In this document: positions 1-10,717 of the stretch, in pieces
Layout: each line of letters begins with the position of its first letter
How positions within the stretch are numbered: the first letter of the stretch is position 1
Position numbers and translations under genes: made by a program
The notes under the pieces: model-generated
What the model was told of the DNA's origin: nothing
Database searches by the model: none
What the model saw: the letters and a program-made list of their open reading frames with translations, nothing else
Assembly: GCA_022393335.1 (NCBI GenBank)
Contig: JAJEKB010021308.1
Span: 20,206 to 84,205, forward strand
Length of the DNA: 64,000 bases
From: Macrotrachela quadricornifera
Lineage: Eukaryota > Rotifera > Eurotatoria > Philodinida > Philodinidae
Reading direction: 5' to 3'

Positions 1-317
1 CTCAATACAATGGTCGAAGTCGAAGTGATGGAGAAGGTAAGTGTGCACTGTATTGTTGAAATCTGATATATTTGTATTTGTGCAGGCCGCCTGATCGTTG
101 GTGGTATTGTACCAGCTCAATACAATGGTCAAAGTCGAAGTGATGGAGAAGGTAAGTGTGCAACTGTATTTTTGAAATCTGATATATTTGTATTTGTGCA
201 GGCCGCCTGATCATTGGTGGTATTGTACCAGCTCAAGACGATGGTCAAAGCCGAATTAATGGAGAAGGTAAGTGTGCAACTGTATTTTTGAAATCTAATA
301 TGTTTGTATTTGTGCAG
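1..317 (+). repeat. Tandem exon+intron repeat, 115-116 bp period
   Basis: CTCAA followed by TACAATGGTC or a close variant recurs at 1, 116 and 232, so the repeat unit is exactly one exon plus one intron. Copies differ at a few positions only. The array ends where the last exon diverges after 320. Confidence 0.9.
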
Positions 318-340
318 GCCGTCTGAAATTCATAGTGTAG
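1..340 (+). CDS. 3' end of a gene built from tandem exon repeats (partial)
   Basis: Four exons can be read: 1-36, 86-151, 202-267 and 318-340, ending in TAG at 338-340. Each internal exon is 66 bp and starts and ends in the same phase (phase 1). Each encodes a 22-residue unit starting GRLIVGGIVPAQ and ending in Asp/Asn-Gly-Glu. The introns are 49-50 bp, all beginning GTAAGTGTGCA and ending TTTGTGCAG. The last exon switches to GRLKFIV and stops. The open frame through three exon copies and the intact splice sites suggest a functional or recently functional repeat protein. I do not recognise the family. The gene continues off the left edge, so its total repeat number is unknown. Confidence 0.6.
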
Positions 341-1601
341 TATCAAGTTGAAGAGACAAAACACTAAATAAACTACAAATATAATCCCTCGAACCAGAGA
401 AAAACATTTTTAACTATTGTGCCATTGCGCTATAGCTCACTCTTTGTTCTAAAGTTTCTTTTTCAATAATAAATATTTTTTTTAATGCGAAAAAATTATC
501 AAATTATCATTCGAGAGAATGATTAAATAATCTTAGTGCCAACATTGATCAAAATGATACTAATGTAACCAGAAGTGAATATATGACTAAATTAAATACA
601 AAGATACATGGCGAACACAACTCTGATACCTGTTGCTTCAAGTGAACTAGTGAAGAAGAAATTAGTGATTGTATGATTTCGCATGTGACGTGTTTTTCAT
701 CCATTGTATTGTAATTGTATGCAGTTGCGACGCAATTTAGCAGAAATAGAAAATACGAATTTTTTTCACGATAACAGACGCATATCAGCTGTCGGTACAC
801 TATAGTTTATTGCAGCATTCTCTTTATACAAAAAACTAAAAGGAGCTTTCTCCAGAAACCATTTTCTAGAAGATTTTCAAGTTCTCATCAAACTTTAAAA
901 TTTGTTGTTTACTACGCGCAATTAGGTCACTGCGACGCCATTTGTAACTAAAACTACATTCGCAGTGTGGTCGCAATTGTGGCGCAATTTAAGAGAGAGT
1001 TCGCCAGTAAACCGACCAGATCGGCTGTAGAAAAAATTTAGATTTTGAATTTGATAGACCTATATAAAAGCCTGTGAAAACTTATTATAAAAATCCAAAT
1101 ATTAACTCACTCCGATTGATGTATAAGAAAAAAACAGAAACCCTATTTTTTCAAATTTTTAACTGATGCCCTAAAAATCGACTTTTTCTATTTTGTTCGT
1201 ATTTTTCGATTTTCTCCGTCATCGCTTTACGGATTGAGGTGTGAAACGTCTTAAATGGTAGAGAATGTTTTTCTCTACAAAACAGCCTACTTTAAATATT
1301 TTTTGAGAACCATTTTGTTATGAGAAAGCAATCAAATTTGACAAAAATGAGAATACAGTTGTGGGCACCAATTTTCAGTGTTGCTTGCGAATGTGTTATT
1401 AAAGTGAGAGACTCTAGGCTGAATTTTTGATATGTTGTAGTCCTGTTCACGGCGCATCCTTTGGTATATTTCCCGTTGAAAAATTTTACCAGGAGGTTAT
1501 CAAATTTTCCTTCACAAATGATTGAATATAGTATTATTTATCCTCTCTTCAACACAGTATTACTGAATTATTTCACAAATAATTCAAGAATGCAATCATT
1601 T
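341..1601. other. Intergenic, no gene seen
   Basis: Possible polyadenylation signals for the upstream gene lie near 365 and 467 (AATAAA-like). Beyond that it is AT-rich sequence with only short, unconvincing open frames. I see no repeat structure until the foldback at 1602. Confidence 0.5.
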
Positions 1602-2191
1602 AGATATTTTGGGTATTTGTAAAATACGTGAACACCCACGAACATCCCCAAATTGGAAGCTGATAATACCAGTAGATAGAGCTCAGTGAGTTGATTCTAC
1701 GAACACCCAAAACAGTTAAAAATTAAAGTGGTTCCCCAATGAATACTGTTTTTTTTCAATCTACGAACACCCAAATCTTTTCACCAATCGAAAGAGCAAG
1801 CTAACTTACATATGTAGGCAAAATATTAGATTTTTTTATACTAGCTTAAGAAAAATAACAGGGACCCACTTTTTCAATGTTTTCTATTATAGCGAATGAC
1901 TCATTATATGGAAAAATTGAAAAAATGGGTCCCTGCTATTTTTCTCAAGCTAGTATAAAAAAATCTAATATTTTGCCTACATATGTAAGTTAGCTTGCTC
2001 TTTCGATTGGTGAAAAGATTTGGGTGTTCGTGGATGTTTGTAGATTGAAAAAATCAGTATTCATTGGGAAACTACTTTAATTTTTAACTGTTTTGGGTGT
2101 TCGTAGAATCAACTCACTGAGCTCTATCTACTGGTATTATCAGCTTCCAATTTGGGGGTGTTCGTGTATTTTACAAATACCCAGATATTTT
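1602..2191. mobile_element. Long-TIR foldback MITE with 9-bp target duplication (MULE-type)
   Basis: The element proper is 1611-2182, flanked by the perfect 9-bp duplication AGATATTTT (1602-1610 and 2183-2191). It is almost fully palindromic: each arm is about 270 bp, starting GGGTATTTGTAAAATAC, with a short centre near 1895. Inside each arm the motif TACGAACACCCAAA is repeated. Very long inverted repeats with a 9-bp duplication fit non-autonomous Mutator-like elements. No transposase is encoded. Confidence 0.8.
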
Positions 2192-2529
2192 GAAGTTCTA
2201 CAATGTGAAAGACTATATGAAGAGGGATGGCTTGCATTACATTTGATTGATCATCGAGTTGATCACCATTGAGCAGTTATCTCTAAATGATTGCAGAAAC
2301 TATAGAACTAAGTTCCCTTCTTGCCTTTTGAATTTGATATAGATATTATTAGATTTATAATTTGAGTGTTCGAATATGCTTATGCGGCTATGAAATAGAA
2401 CAGTCTAAGAGTGCTTCAGAAGTTAGTAGCATCCGATGCATGAACCCAAGGATAAAAAGAGAAAGAAAGTTTGATTGAACATAATGAATTATTCCCTCGA
2501 CTGGAAGGAGGGTGATACGAAAAAAATGA
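2192..2529. other. Intergenic, nothing recognised
   Basis: AT-rich sequence between a foldback and a minisatellite. No open frame or repeat that I can support. Confidence 0.4.
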
Positions 2530-2785
2530 AAATGAGTTTGTCTGTCCGTTTGTCGGAGGTCAAAAGAACATTCGGGTCAAAAAAAACATTTGATGCGTGA
2601 TAGGTCAAAAGCCAAAAAAACATAGATGAGCCATAGGCAGCGGTCAAAAAAACATTTGATGGGTGATAAGTCAAAAAATCATCGGTGAGTCATCGGCAGA
2701 GGTCAAAAAAACATCATATAGAATGGATTTAGAGGTCAAAAAAACATCATATAGAATGGATTTAGAGGTCAAAAAAACATGTTCT
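2530..2785. repeat. Minisatellite based on GGTCAAAAAAACAT
   Basis: The core GGTCAAAAAAACAT and near variants occur at 2560, 2576, 2650, 2701, 2734 and 2767. The last three copies form a clean 33-bp tandem repeat (core plus CATATAGAATGGATTTAGA). The earlier copies are more diverged. Confidence 0.75.
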
Positions 2786-2838
2786 TAGAAAAATCGATAA
2801 AACAATCACACTTCACGGTCAACTCAACGCTTAACGTA

Positions 2839-3195
2839 TGACCAAAAGTTTTTTTGGCCGAGGAACCGATGGCACTATTAGTTTTTCAGTTTTTCCGAAT
2901 AATTTTTTTTTACTAAAAAAAGGCTTTTTTTAAGAAAATAATGATTTTTTATAAAGTTTGACCAAAGGCAATCGTGGTCGGGGAATCGAATGGCACGCTC
3001 GGTTTTTTCATGATTTTGGAAAATTTTTAATGCAAAAAATATTTTTCTTTTTAAAAATAGTGATTCTTTATAAAGTTTGATGGAAGATTGTTCAGATCGA
3101 GAAATCGATCGATAGTATTAGTTTTTGTAAAAATTTTTATAGGAATTTTTGACTGCAGAAGGTTTTTGTTAAGATAATAACAGTTTGTTTCCCGA
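2839..3195. repeat. Diverged tandem repeat, about 120 bp x 3
   Basis: Copies start at about 2839, 2959 and 3078. Each runs from a TTTGA(C/T)-rich start through a GGAA(C/T)CGA-type motif to a poly-T/A stretch and a TTATAAAG-type end. Copy 3 is the most diverged. No coding potential. Confidence 0.6.
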
Positions 3196-4134
3196 ATTGA
3201 AGCATGGATCATATCGTATAAAATAAGTGTGTAATTTTGCAGATATGTTTGTTTCTAAAGGCTATCCGCATGTTTGTGTCTTCACCCCAATAGGAAAATG
3301 GTGTCGCCTAGATTAATATTTAAAACCTATGATATTTTATAAGAAAACTCTTTGAGGGGTTATCGAATGTATAAAATTCGAATCTTGGGTCAAATTTGAG
3401 GTTAATAATAAGTAAATAAGCAATTCATAGTTCGTTTTATTATTTATCTCAAAACTTTTTGATTCAAGATAATTGAAGATCGATAAATCAAGACTGAATG
3501 GATTTTACCAAATAATTAATAATCAATAACATGAACTGTCTCTAGTAAAAAGTCATCGAAGATAAGTTGCTATAGAGAACCCAAATCTGAGGTTAGTTTT
3601 TCAATATTGCTAATTATTAATTAACGATAAATGAATGAATTATAGCTTTTGATAAAACTTGACTGACTGTTAAAAAGTACGGAAAATCCGAATTCAAAGT
3701 GAATAAAAGCTTTTTTGATTTATTTCTTAGCTATTTAATGAACTTGTTATTTTAAGGCTAAACTAAGAATAATCGATGGTTATGAATCCATGTTCAGCAT
3801 TGATCCTAATAGAAACATTTTTCTTTGCACATTACTATACATCAGAGTTTTGAGTAAGATTTATACAGAAGTGTGTAAGAAAACGAGGTGGGTGCTTGAT
3901 GTCGTGTTGCCGAGTCTTTATAGATCTTAAAATAACATTCAAAATAAATAAAAATTTTTTCTAGATCACAATATAATGTGCTCTATTGGTAGCAGTTTTC
4001 GAATAGTTATCGTTTTTTAGTTTCTTGGTGAGTGTATTAACAAATGCCCAGTAACTTTTTGAGAAGAATTCAAACGAAATGCATCTATTTGGTTCAAACC
4101 AAAACTAATATTGAAAGATGTAGCGGTTTTAAAT
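3196..4134. other. Intergenic, nothing recognised
   Basis: AT-rich, with no convincing open frame, no inverted repeat and no RNA gene seen. Confidence 0.4.
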
Positions 4135-4530
4135 GTGGAAGCAGCTAGTCGTGAGTGGCCGACGGGAGGGAAGCCGACGAACGGCTAGACGTTGACTTAG
4201 AACGCTATTTCAAAGCATCATTTTGAAACAAATCTCAATTAATTTAAGTGGATTTTCCAAAGAACCTAGTTAACCTTGTTTGATAACGAATCCGGCAAAA
4301 TATCATCTTGCAAAAATAAAAAAGAAATTGAAAACTGATGAAAACTACACAATGTTATCTGGGTGTTGGAAGTTTCGGATTGCGTATCGATATGTCATGA
4401 GTAAGCTACTTTTGTGCGCGTGAGAATTCTAATGTGACAGATGATAGAAAGAAAAATAAATCATACATGAAAACGGCTAGTCGTGAGTGACTGACCGGAG
4501 GGAGGCCAATGAACAACTAGTCGTTGATTG
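4135..4530. repeat. Two direct copies of a GC-richer ~60-bp repeat
   Basis: Related segments at about 4143-4195 and 4474-4526 both carry CTAGTCGTGAGTG, a GGAGGGA core and a terminal CTAG(A/T)CGTTGA. They stand out from the AT-rich surroundings. Their function is unknown; they may be the ends of an old element. Confidence 0.45.
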
Positions 4531-5406
4531 AAAAAGTTTATCATAAGTGCGATAAGTAAGATTTGGAGTACTTTAATAGATTCTCAAATAGGTCGATTCT
4601 TGAGGATAAATAATTTTTTATTAGACACTTTATGTAACAGAGTATATTCAGTAAAGGAGTTGGGAATACTAAAATAGCGTTATTTGCTGATTGTAGCAAA
4701 AGTAGAAATATATATGCAGTTGTGTCGTCCTAAAACTTTAAGAAGCTGTCCAGGATTCTCAAGTTTGAAAAAAGATATTTTTTCATAGAATTTCGGTTTG
4801 AAGTAATCGCCATCTGATTATGCTATTGAACTTAATGAACAAACTGAGATATCTGAACCGTATCGAATCCCGTTTTCTTAAGAAAATAGTGGTATATCGA
4901 TAAATATTGCACTTAAAAAGATATGAATGTTTGTCTTTCTGCTTTGTTCAAATAAGTCAGAGTTTAGGATTATAAAATAGGACGTCCCAAACCAGTGAAT
5001 ATGGTCAGATATCAGTATTAGACATGATCAATCTCAATCGAAGACAAAGAACTCGAATTTGAGATTTACTTGTCATTTATATATGAGTCTATATAGAGAT
5101 ATTTCTATAAAACGATCATCGCTAAAGTGGAGGTTTTGTTTCGTAGCTTTCATGCAATCAAAAGGACTAAGAGAAAAGATAATCCAAACGAAAAATTTTT
5201 TGAATGATAATCATACTAAATTTTCTTTCAGAAAAGGGTCAGCGAATCCGTAGGATGAGCGCTATCTTGTTAATCTAACTACATAATAAAATCATGTTCA
5301 TTAAATATTTTTTGATTTTCTACTTGTTTACACATTCATGATTGCTAACAGATCAATTACAGTTGTGTGGTGTCGTTAAAATAAAAGTGTTATACTGAAG
5401 GCTTAC
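4531..5406. other. Intergenic, nothing recognised
   Basis: Contains only short open frames, such as 64 codons at 5059-5253, with no recognisable domain or codon signal. Confidence 0.4.
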
Positions 5407-7082
5407 TTAACCCTTTACCCCCCAATGTCCACTCCATTGGACATTGGAAGAACAGTTGTAAAAATTTAAGAAAGCATCTGATTGAGAAACTCTAAGGATG
5501 CTTTTTGTAGTAATCTTCATGGACTACCAATCAGTAAAAAAAACTTTTTTTTTCGCTGCGCTCTTTCGGAGATATGTGACTCCTAACGGGTGGCCCATAA
5601 AGAACTGCCCTCTCAGTATTTTCAAGATTTCTCCACTATTATACCTGTGATTAAAATATATTTTTTTATCAAAAGATAACGCTTAAAATTCTCTACAAAA
5701 CTATATATGACTAGACTCAAAACCTATTTTAGATATATTTGAAAAAAGATGAAAAGTAACGATATATGAAAACTGTGAAAAATAAATTAGACTGTTAGTA
5801 TTTTTGAAATTTCTTCTCTATTGTCTGTATGATGGAGACACTTTTTTTTATCAAAAGATAGCGCCTGAAATTCTCTACAAAACTATGACTAGGTCCAAAA
5901 AATTGTTTTAGAGATATTTGAAAAAAGATGAAAAGTGACAACATAAAAAGCTGTAAAAAGTAAGCAATGGGTTGCGCATAATGAATGGCCGTGCTTTGTA
6001 TCCAATTTTTTCATCACTTACTTCGCTCTATTAGAAAAACAAAACATATCAAAAGATGCAGCAAGAAAAGCTCTACAATTTACAAAGAGCAAATTATAAA
6101 AAGAGCTAAGAAGAAAAAAAACCACTTCATCTTGTAGAAAAAAGTATATCATTGCGCACGATCAAAATTTGATCGCTCGAGATTTTGTCTATTTTAAAAA
6201 CAAAAAGTGCAACTATGAGATAAGCGCTCTTATATAAATTGTAGAGCTTTTCACGCTGCATCTTTTGATATATTTTGTTTTTCTAATGGAGCGAAGTAAG
6301 TGACGAAACAATGAGCCACAAAGTGCGGCCGTTCGTTATGTTCAACCCGTTACTTTTTACCACTTTTTGTATGTCTTTATTTTTCGTCGTTTTTCTAATA
6401 CATCTAATATAGCTTTGAATCCTTTCATATATGGTTTTGTAGAAAATTTCAAGCGCTATCTTTTGATAAAAAAATATATTTTAATCACAGGTATAATAGT
6501 GGAGAAATCTTGAAAATACTGAGAGGGCAGTTCTTTATGGGCCACCCGTTATAATCGACAATTTCGAAAAACGACTATTGTTGTGTAAAAGTAATTTTCT
6601 ATTTCGAAGCAATAAATCGTTCGGCGACCTACTGTGTGATACATGTAGAAAAAGGTGTCCACTAGTAATATGCTTAGGGTCCCGAATTTTTAGAAAAGCT
6701 TAGGAGGTCGTTATATGGTAAAATATGCAATAGCCACTAAAAGATTTCTACAATAGTGACATCCTAACCCTTAAATATCCACGAATCAGTGCAACAATTG
6801 TCTGAATCATGTAGAGTTATAGAGCAAACATTTCTCTATGAAATGAAATGTTCTCGAACTCTCTACGACGTTTCTTCACCGAGATACGTCAGTTTTGCTG
6901 AATGCTCCTGAGAATTTATCAAAATTTTCCCCCTACTCCCCCTCAGGGAAATGCCCCAAAAGTGAAGAAAGCATTTCTTTGATTTGATTATACTTTTGGC
7001 ATATTGGAGGCACCAATACTTTATTTCAGGTGTAATTTTATTGCTAGCGCTTTTGGAACTGCTGTGGGGGGTAAAGGGTTAA
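5407..7082. mobile_element. TTAA-flanked non-autonomous transposon (piggyBac-like), interrupted
   Basis: Element 5411-7078 is flanked by TTAA (5407-5410 and 7079-7082) and has 14-bp terminal inverted repeats CCCTTTACCCCCCA. Just inside the left end lies a subterminal palindrome, ATGTCCACTCCATTGGACAT. Removing the nested element at 5586-6549 leaves about 0.7 kb, close to the 678 bp of the related copy at 57757-58434. TTAA duplications with CCC-starting ends are the hallmark of the piggyBac superfamily. The site also contains TA, so a Tc1-type origin is not fully excluded. Confidence 0.75.
5584..6551. mobile_element. Nested Tc1/mariner-type MITE with TA duplication
   Basis: Element 5586-6549, flanked by TA on both sides, sits inside the TTAA element. 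Its inverted repeats start ACGGGTGGCCCATAAAGAAC and continue for more than 100 bp. The left arm carries an internal duplication of about 200 bp, seen as two copies of a TATCAAAAGATA(A/G)CGC segment. It has no open frame, so it depended on a transposase supplied elsewhere. Confidence 0.8.
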
Positions 7083-7320
7083 GACTCTCCTTCCTCACTC
7101 AAAAAAACTCAATTTTCGTCAAAAATTTCGAAATTGAGATAAATGCATGGGGAAATAGCGCGTCTTCAGATCTTTCAGAAATCACATTGTTTTTTCTTCG
7201 GCGCCCTGTTTTTGACTAAAGTTTTCGATAATTTTCGTTAACGCCTTCCCGAAAGCCATGCTTATTCAAAAAGAACGAAAAATCTTTTTCGTTTTTTTCT
7301 CGATTTATGATTTTTTGTTC

Positions 7321-7520
7321 GAAAGAACGCGTCGAGATGCAGGGCACCACAAAGTTCTTGTTTTGATTAAGCTTTGTTTTTTAAAAGATGTACCCACATA
7401 GGCGCTCATTTTTGGCGCGTTTTTTGAGTCATTGAATTTGTGATCCCCTTTTTCTGCTAAAAAATTAATAATTTAAAAAACAGGGCTCTCTGGTGCCCTA
7501 CATCTCGAGACGCTCTTTCA
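7321..7520. repeat. Imperfect inverted repeat
   Basis: GAAAGAACGCGTCGAGATGC (7321-7340, continuing AGGGCACCA) pairs with the segment 7491-7520 in reverse orientation. The arms are about 30 bp with a spacer of about 140 bp. A second CCCTGTTTTT/AAAACAGGG pair lies at 7204-7213 and 7476-7485. Probably the remnant of a foldback element. Confidence 0.5.
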
Positions 7521-8176
7521 AATAAAAAAAATTTAGATATGCTTACTGAGCCCGAACCGAGAAATCCTTGTCTGAAAATGAACTATTTTTGACCTTTGTT
7601 TGGTTCATATCTGTATTAAATGTCATAGTATCGAGCTGAAAAATTTACTACAGCCTACTCACTTCAGCCCCAACGTATGCTCCAAATGTCAGTCCATTTG
7701 AACGTTCCTGGGCTGAGATCGATTTTCGAGTCAGGGAGGGGGCTTAAACTTTATCGATATTATACTTTCTCAAATGTGCCGCGAATAGAATTATGCTGTA
7801 TAGGATTCATATATAAGATAAAGATATAGTGTATCGATAGAGAACTGAAACGATATTTTTCTTTCATATCATATTTAAAAAAAAACCTTTATAGCAAAAT
7901 TCTTGAATTCTGCTTGTGATGAATTTTGCCACTGCTGATCTTATCTTTATACAAGATGTTTTTTTGAAAGAACCATCTAATTAGTTTTCACGAATAAACT
8001 TTATATATAAGAATCTTTCAATTACATAATCTCTGGAGTTTTCGTCTCATTTCATCTTCTGAAAAATTCTTTTACTTCGTTTAGTATTTTTTTATCTTTA
8101 TTCTCAATCAAAAAGGCGAATTCTTTTCGTCTTTCATTCTAGATTAGAAAAAAAAATCAAGATACTCAAAATAAAG
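7521..8176. other. Intergenic, 3' flank of the ART-TPR gene
   Basis: AT-rich. On the minus strand it follows the stop codon of the ART-TPR gene and should hold its 3' UTR. I see no separate gene. Confidence 0.4.
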
Positions 8177-10492
8177 TTATTCGTTAGCTATAATCTTATT
8201 AATGAGAGATCTCGTTTTCATTAATAGGGAATGTTTTTCAGGATAAATTTTCTCTTGTATCTCTAAAGCTTTATCATAATATCTTAATGCATTATCATAT
8301 TCATTTTGTTTGTAATGATACTTTGCGATTAATATTAAACAAGTGACTCTTGTAACATATTCAAGATCTGAATGTTTTTCTAAAATATGTAATGCTCTTG
8401 TTAATGTATTTATCTTTTGATTATCATTATCTTGAAAAAGTTCAGCAATTTTAATTAATAAACTTGCAATATTAATATGATTTGCGGGTAAATGTTCTTC
8501 ATAAATAGATAAATGATATTGAACAAAATCAATTGCTTTTTGTCTCATTCCTTGCTTTTTATATAAATCAATAATTGCTTTAATAATATCATTTCGAAGA
8601 CGATCACCTATAAATAAAATCTTTTCACTAATATCATATGCTGCAAAGTAAAAATCTTGAGCTTTATCATATTCTGTTTTAGCCAAATGAATATCACCAA
8701 TAGTAGCATAACAAAAAACAATTTCAGTATGTAAAACCGAATGAATTCCTTGAAGAGTTTGACATGCTTCAATACATAAATTAAGTGCTTGATCATAATC
8801 ATGATTTAATGCATGTATGGTGCTAAGATTTCTTTGAATTATAGCTCTAATATATATATTTTCATCGTTTTTATTTAATAATAATAATGATTTCAAGTAA
8901 AACTGATGTGCTTGATCATAATCTTGTATAGCTTGATAATATCTTCCGATATTGTTTAATGTAATAGCAATATTTGGATGATTTGATTTGAATATATTCT
9001 TTTTTAATTCATAAGATAAATTAAAATATTTCAAAGCTTCTTTCCAATATGTTCTTTCCATATTGATATGACCTAGATTATCATAAACTAAAGGTAAATC
9101 TTGATGATAATATGGTAAATTTTGTAACATCATTTGAAAATAAGATTCAGCTTTAGTTAAATGCATTGTATCAATTAGAAATCGACCGAATAGTAAGTTT
9201 ATATTCCCATTTTGAAATTTTTTTTTTATCTTATCCGTTTGTTCTTTAATTTCTTTTGTAAATTGATCTGTTGCTTTCAATTTTATTTTCCATGCATTCC
9301 ATTCGAGTTCATAAACAACATTTTCGACTTCGAAAACTGAACCAATATTAAATAATATTTCACTTTCATATGATTGTCCAGTGTATTGATCAATATCAAC
9401 AAAAATCGTGTTTTTAAGAGAAGATCCATCAATGGTTATTTCAAAGATTACAACTTTAAATTCATCAGTATCGACAGCACCGAAAAGAAATTGTTTAGCC
9501 ATATTAATATCACGTGAAGATGAGAAAAATCCATTGACGGAAATAAACTTCGTGACACCTTGTTTTAAAGTTTCGAATTCATTTATTGGCATATAAGCTT
9601 GACCACGATAAACTATAAAAGAATTTTCAATATTTTGTTCTTTATGAATCTTTTCTAATTGTGCGATTAAATCAACAACATAAAAACGAAATATATACCA
9701 TAATACAACATCTTCACTTCGAAATGCTCGATTGACTAAACGATACACAAATGAATCTTTAATATACCAATTAATCGCTTGATCTGATTTATAATTATGT
9801 CGAAATTCATCAATACATTCACGTTCTTTTTCAGCATATCTACAATAATCAGTACACTTATTCAACATAAGTTCTTTTGCTTTTTCTGTTTGAGGCATTT
9901 GTTTCAATATTTCAATGAATGATATATACGAATAATAAGGTCCATTATTGTTAATATTCTGTGATAAAGATAAAGGTATGATGGATTTAAATATTTGTTC
10001 AGAAAATAAATGAAATTTTAATGATATTAATTCTGATTCAATAGAATATTTTAATGTTTTATAATCTATACAAATATCTGTAATATTTGTATAGATTTTT
10101 TTAAGATTTGAATATTTTTGATAATTTCTACAAAATATAATTATTGTTGAAATACTTTGAGAGATTTTTGATAAAATTTCTGTAGCAAATAATCCTGATA
10201 TTACAACTAAAATTTTTCGATTTTCAATTTTTAATTTATCAATTTCAGATAAAAATAAATTTGATTTATCAAATATTAAACATTGATTATTACTAATTTC
10301 TTGAAGTAATATTATTGTATGTAATGAATCAGGAGAATTATTTTGACAATTTTCATCTAACCAGATTAATGTGAAACGATCGCAAGATTTATTATTGAGA
10401 GATAAATGACGACGTAAAACGAAATTCGACGGGATTGATTTATCACATGTTTTTTGTTTACTAATTACTACTTTGCTATTGCCACTTCCCAT
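8177..10492 (-). CDS. ADP-ribosyltransferase with C-terminal TPR array
   Basis: Single-exon protein of 771 aa if started at the second Met. That ATG has A at -3 and G at +4, while the upstream ATG at 10498 has a weak context. The chosen start gives MGSGNSK, a good N-myristoylation signal. Residues about 40-150 form an alternating hydrophobic alpha/beta domain of unknown identity. The ART domain follows, with the R-S-E signature: Arg296 in VYRG, Ser324 in FFSSSRD, and Glu376-x-Glu378 in YESEILF. An E-x-E motif is typical of arginine-specific mono-ADP-ribosyltransferases that use NAD+. About 440-765 are TPR repeats (for example NHPNIAITLNNIG, YDQALNLC, YDNALRYYDKALEI) for protein binding. The substrate is unknown. 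Strong AT bias in codon use. Confidence 0.85.
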   Translation of the reverse strand: MGSGNSKVVISKQKTCDKSIPSNFVLRRHLSLNNKSCDRFTLIWLDENCQNNSPDSLHTIILLQEISNNQCLIFDKSNLFLSEIDKLKIENRKILVVISGLFATEILSKISQSISTIIIFCRNYQKYSNLKKIYTNITDICIDYKTLKYSIESELISLKFHLFSEQIFKSIIPLSLSQNINNNGPYYSYISFIEILKQMPQTEKAKELMLNKCTDYCRYAEKERECIDEFRHNYKSDQAINWYIKDSFVYRLVNRAFRSEDVVLWYIFRFYVVDLIAQLEKIHKEQNIENSFIVYRGQAYMPINEFETLKQGVTKFISVNGFFSSSRDINMAKQFLFGAVDTDEFKVVIFEITIDGSSLKNTIFVDIDQYTGQSYESEILFNIGSVFEVENVVYELEWNAWKIKLKATDQFTKEIKEQTDKIKKKFQNGNINLLFGRFLIDTMHLTKAESYFQMMLQNLPYYHQDLPLVYDNLGHINMERTYWKEALKYFNLSYELKKNIFKSNHPNIAITLNNIGRYYQAIQDYDQAHQFYLKSLLLLNKNDENIYIRAIIQRNLSTIHALNHDYDQALNLCIEACQTLQGIHSVLHTEIVFCYATIGDIHLAKTEYDKAQDFYFAAYDISEKILFIGDRLRNDIIKAIIDLYKKQGMRQKAIDFVQYHLSIYEEHLPANHINIASLLIKIAELFQDNDNQKINTLTRALHILEKHSDLEYVTRVTCLILIAKYHYKQNEYDNALRYYDKALEIQEKIYPEKHSLLMKTRSLINKIIANE

Positions 10493-10717
10493 TTTCATAG
10501 AATACCTATTAACGCATTCGTGTATTAATACGAAAAATATATATCTAAACTAAATACAAAATTATAGGAAGAAAAAAGAAAAGTTACGAGACAGCAAAGA
10601 CAGATAAAAATCAATATGTTTTTTTGCATGGATGATCAAGCATGTTTCACTCATATAAACATATTACTTTATTGATTATATTGTATTGGTAAATGATATA
10701 CTAAAAATCTTTTAGAT
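10493..10717. promoter_or_regulatory. Shared upstream region between two divergent genes
   Basis: Only 225 bp separate the ART-TPR start (minus) from the NHL membrane-protein start (plus), so both core promoters must lie here or overlap. AT-rich, with TATA-like stretches (ATATATAT near 10540, CATATAAACATA near 10655). No specific factor sites are recognised. Confidence 0.4.

Noticed and set aside
1..214. Minus-strand open frame across the first repeats
   Set aside because: The plus strand has consistent splice sites and a repeating frame, so the minus frame is a shadow.
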